This document shows, in pieces, positions 6,271-6,570 of a stretch of DNA of 6,570 nucleotides. Within the stretch, counting starts at the first letter, position 1. Every line of letters starts with the position of its first letter. Under the pieces are notes generated by a model. The model did no database searches, was not told where the DNA came from, and saw nothing but the letters and a program-made list of their open reading frames with translations. A program made the position numbers and the translations under genes. The stretch covers positions 1 to 6,570 of the forward strand of contig JAGHEC010000082.1 of the NCBI GenBank assembly GCA_021159525.1. The letters run 5' to 3'. Source of the stretch: Deltaproteobacteria bacterium. GTDB taxonomy: Bacteria; Desulfobacterota; DSM-4660; Desulfatiglandales; Desulfatiglandaceae.

Positions 6271-6301
6271 ACCCCCTGAAAAACCGCCGGATTTCGGGGG
6301 T
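6271..6301 (+). promoter_or_regulatory. Leader stem-loop abutting the first CRISPR repeat
   Basis: ACCCCC (6271-6276) pairs with GGGGGT (6296-6301) and GAAA (6278-6281) with TTTC (6292-6295), giving a 10-bp stem with one bulged T and a 10-nt loop. It ends 3 nt before the first repeat. A second GGGGGT at 6246-6251 could pair with the same ACCCCC, so two exclusive folds exist. No T-run follows, so it is not a terminator. A role in leader recognition by the integrase or in pre-crRNA folding is possible but inferred. Confidence 0.45.
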
Positions 6302-6304
6302 GGA

Positions 6305-6570
6305 GTCTGAAGGATTGCCCCGATTCGAGGGGATTGCGACCTGTAAAGTCGTACCATCGAAGGTTACCTCTAAATTGACAGTCTTAGGTCTGAAGGATTG
6401 CCCCGATTCGAGGGGATTGCGACTCTTGGAAGGTCTGATCAATCGGATATTCTTTCCTAAGTCTGAAGGATTGCCCCGATTCGAGGGGATTGCGACTTCA
6501 TAATTTTTCCTCCTATTAATTTAAATTGATAGGTCTGAAGGATTGCCCCGATTCGAGGGGATTGCGACAC
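6305..6570 (+). CRISPR. CRISPR array, four 36-bp repeats and three spacers, continuing past the window
   Basis: Identical 36-bp repeats lie at 6305-6340, 6388-6423, 6461-6496 and 6533-6568; each starts GTCTGAAGGATTGCCCC and ends GAGGGGATTGCGAC. Spacers are 6341-6387 (47 nt), 6424-6460 (37 nt) and 6497-6532 (36 nt); a fourth begins at 6569. The repeat has a CCCC/GGGG stem around a 7-nt loop and a terminal GTC/GAC. Its last eight bases, ATTGCGAC, resemble the 5' handle left by Cas6 cleavage in type I and III systems, so transcription on the + strand is inferred. No effector genes are in view, so the type is open. The repeat units are unmutated, as expected for a leader-proximal, active end. Confidence 0.98.

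Larger units (their letters stand above)
5841..6304 (+). promoter_or_regulatory. CRISPR leader region
   Basis: This is 464 bp without a supported gene between the small ORF and the first repeat. Composition shifts to AT-rich from about 5940 to 6110, unlike the GC-rich genes. It contains an AT-rich 7-bp hairpin (ATAAATC 5944-5950 with GATTTAT 5960-5966), a promoter (6004-6032) and a stem-loop next to the first repeat (6271-6301). The repeat 3' end (ATTGCGAC) faces away from this region, so this side is the leader and the + strand is the crRNA strand. How much of the 464 bp is functional leader cannot be told from one copy. Confidence 0.65.

Noticed and set aside
6103..6279. 58-codon + strand ORF in the leader with a fair AAAGG site
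   Set aside because: Its end overlaps the leader stem-loop, composition follows homopolymer runs rather than codon usage, and no family is recognisable; evidence too thin to call a gene.
6101..6503. ORFs of about 111-113 aa running through the CRISPR array on both strands
   Set aside because: They translate the repeat units themselves and are artefacts.

Overview
The window looks like a chromosomal segment of a Desulfobacterota (former Deltaproteobacteria) bacterium. This assignment is an inference. It rests on a GC-rich genome with strong Shine-Dalgarno sites, on the TTTCGTG/CACGAAA-type repeats common in sulfate-reducer and syntroph genomes, and on a small glycine-zipper lipoprotein of a kind I associate with that group. 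No marker gene in the window proves it.

Layout. Bases 1-245 hold an 88-bp tandem repeat. Bases 327-452 hold a large imperfect palindrome. A small lipoprotein gene (466-849) follows, interrupted by an in-frame TGA where relatives are expected to carry cysteine; a SECIS-like hairpin lies just downstream of the TGA. An intrinsic terminator at 878-896 separates this from the main operon. The operon, all on the + strand, encodes a TPR protein (960-2321), an archaeo-eukaryotic-type primase-polymerase of the CRISPR-associated kind (CAPP, 2410-4041), Cas1 (4041-5087, start overlapping the CAPP stop by one base) and Cas2 (5123-5401). After it come a hairpin-rich spacer, an unrecognised 57-aa small ORF with an excellent ribosome binding site (5667-5840), a long AT-richer leader with a good sigma70-like promoter (6004-6032) and a stem-loop beside the first repeat, and a CRISPR array of four identical 36-bp repeats (6305-6568) that runs off the window.

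How the parts fit together. This is a CRISPR adaptation module with its own primase-polymerase. From known CAPP biology, the polymerase is expected to act with Cas1-Cas2 in making or converting prespacer DNA before integration at the leader end of the array. The stand-alone TPR protein, and the TPR-like helices at the N-terminus of the CAPP, suggest a protein-protein scaffold. No effector genes, Cas6 or reverse transcriptase are in the window, so the interference type cannot be read. The repeat 3' end (ATTGCGAC) resembles the 5' handle of Cas6-processed type I/III crRNAs. Two of the three visible spacers read, on the opposite strand, like a ribosome binding site followed by a start codon, so their crRNAs would be antisense to translation starts.
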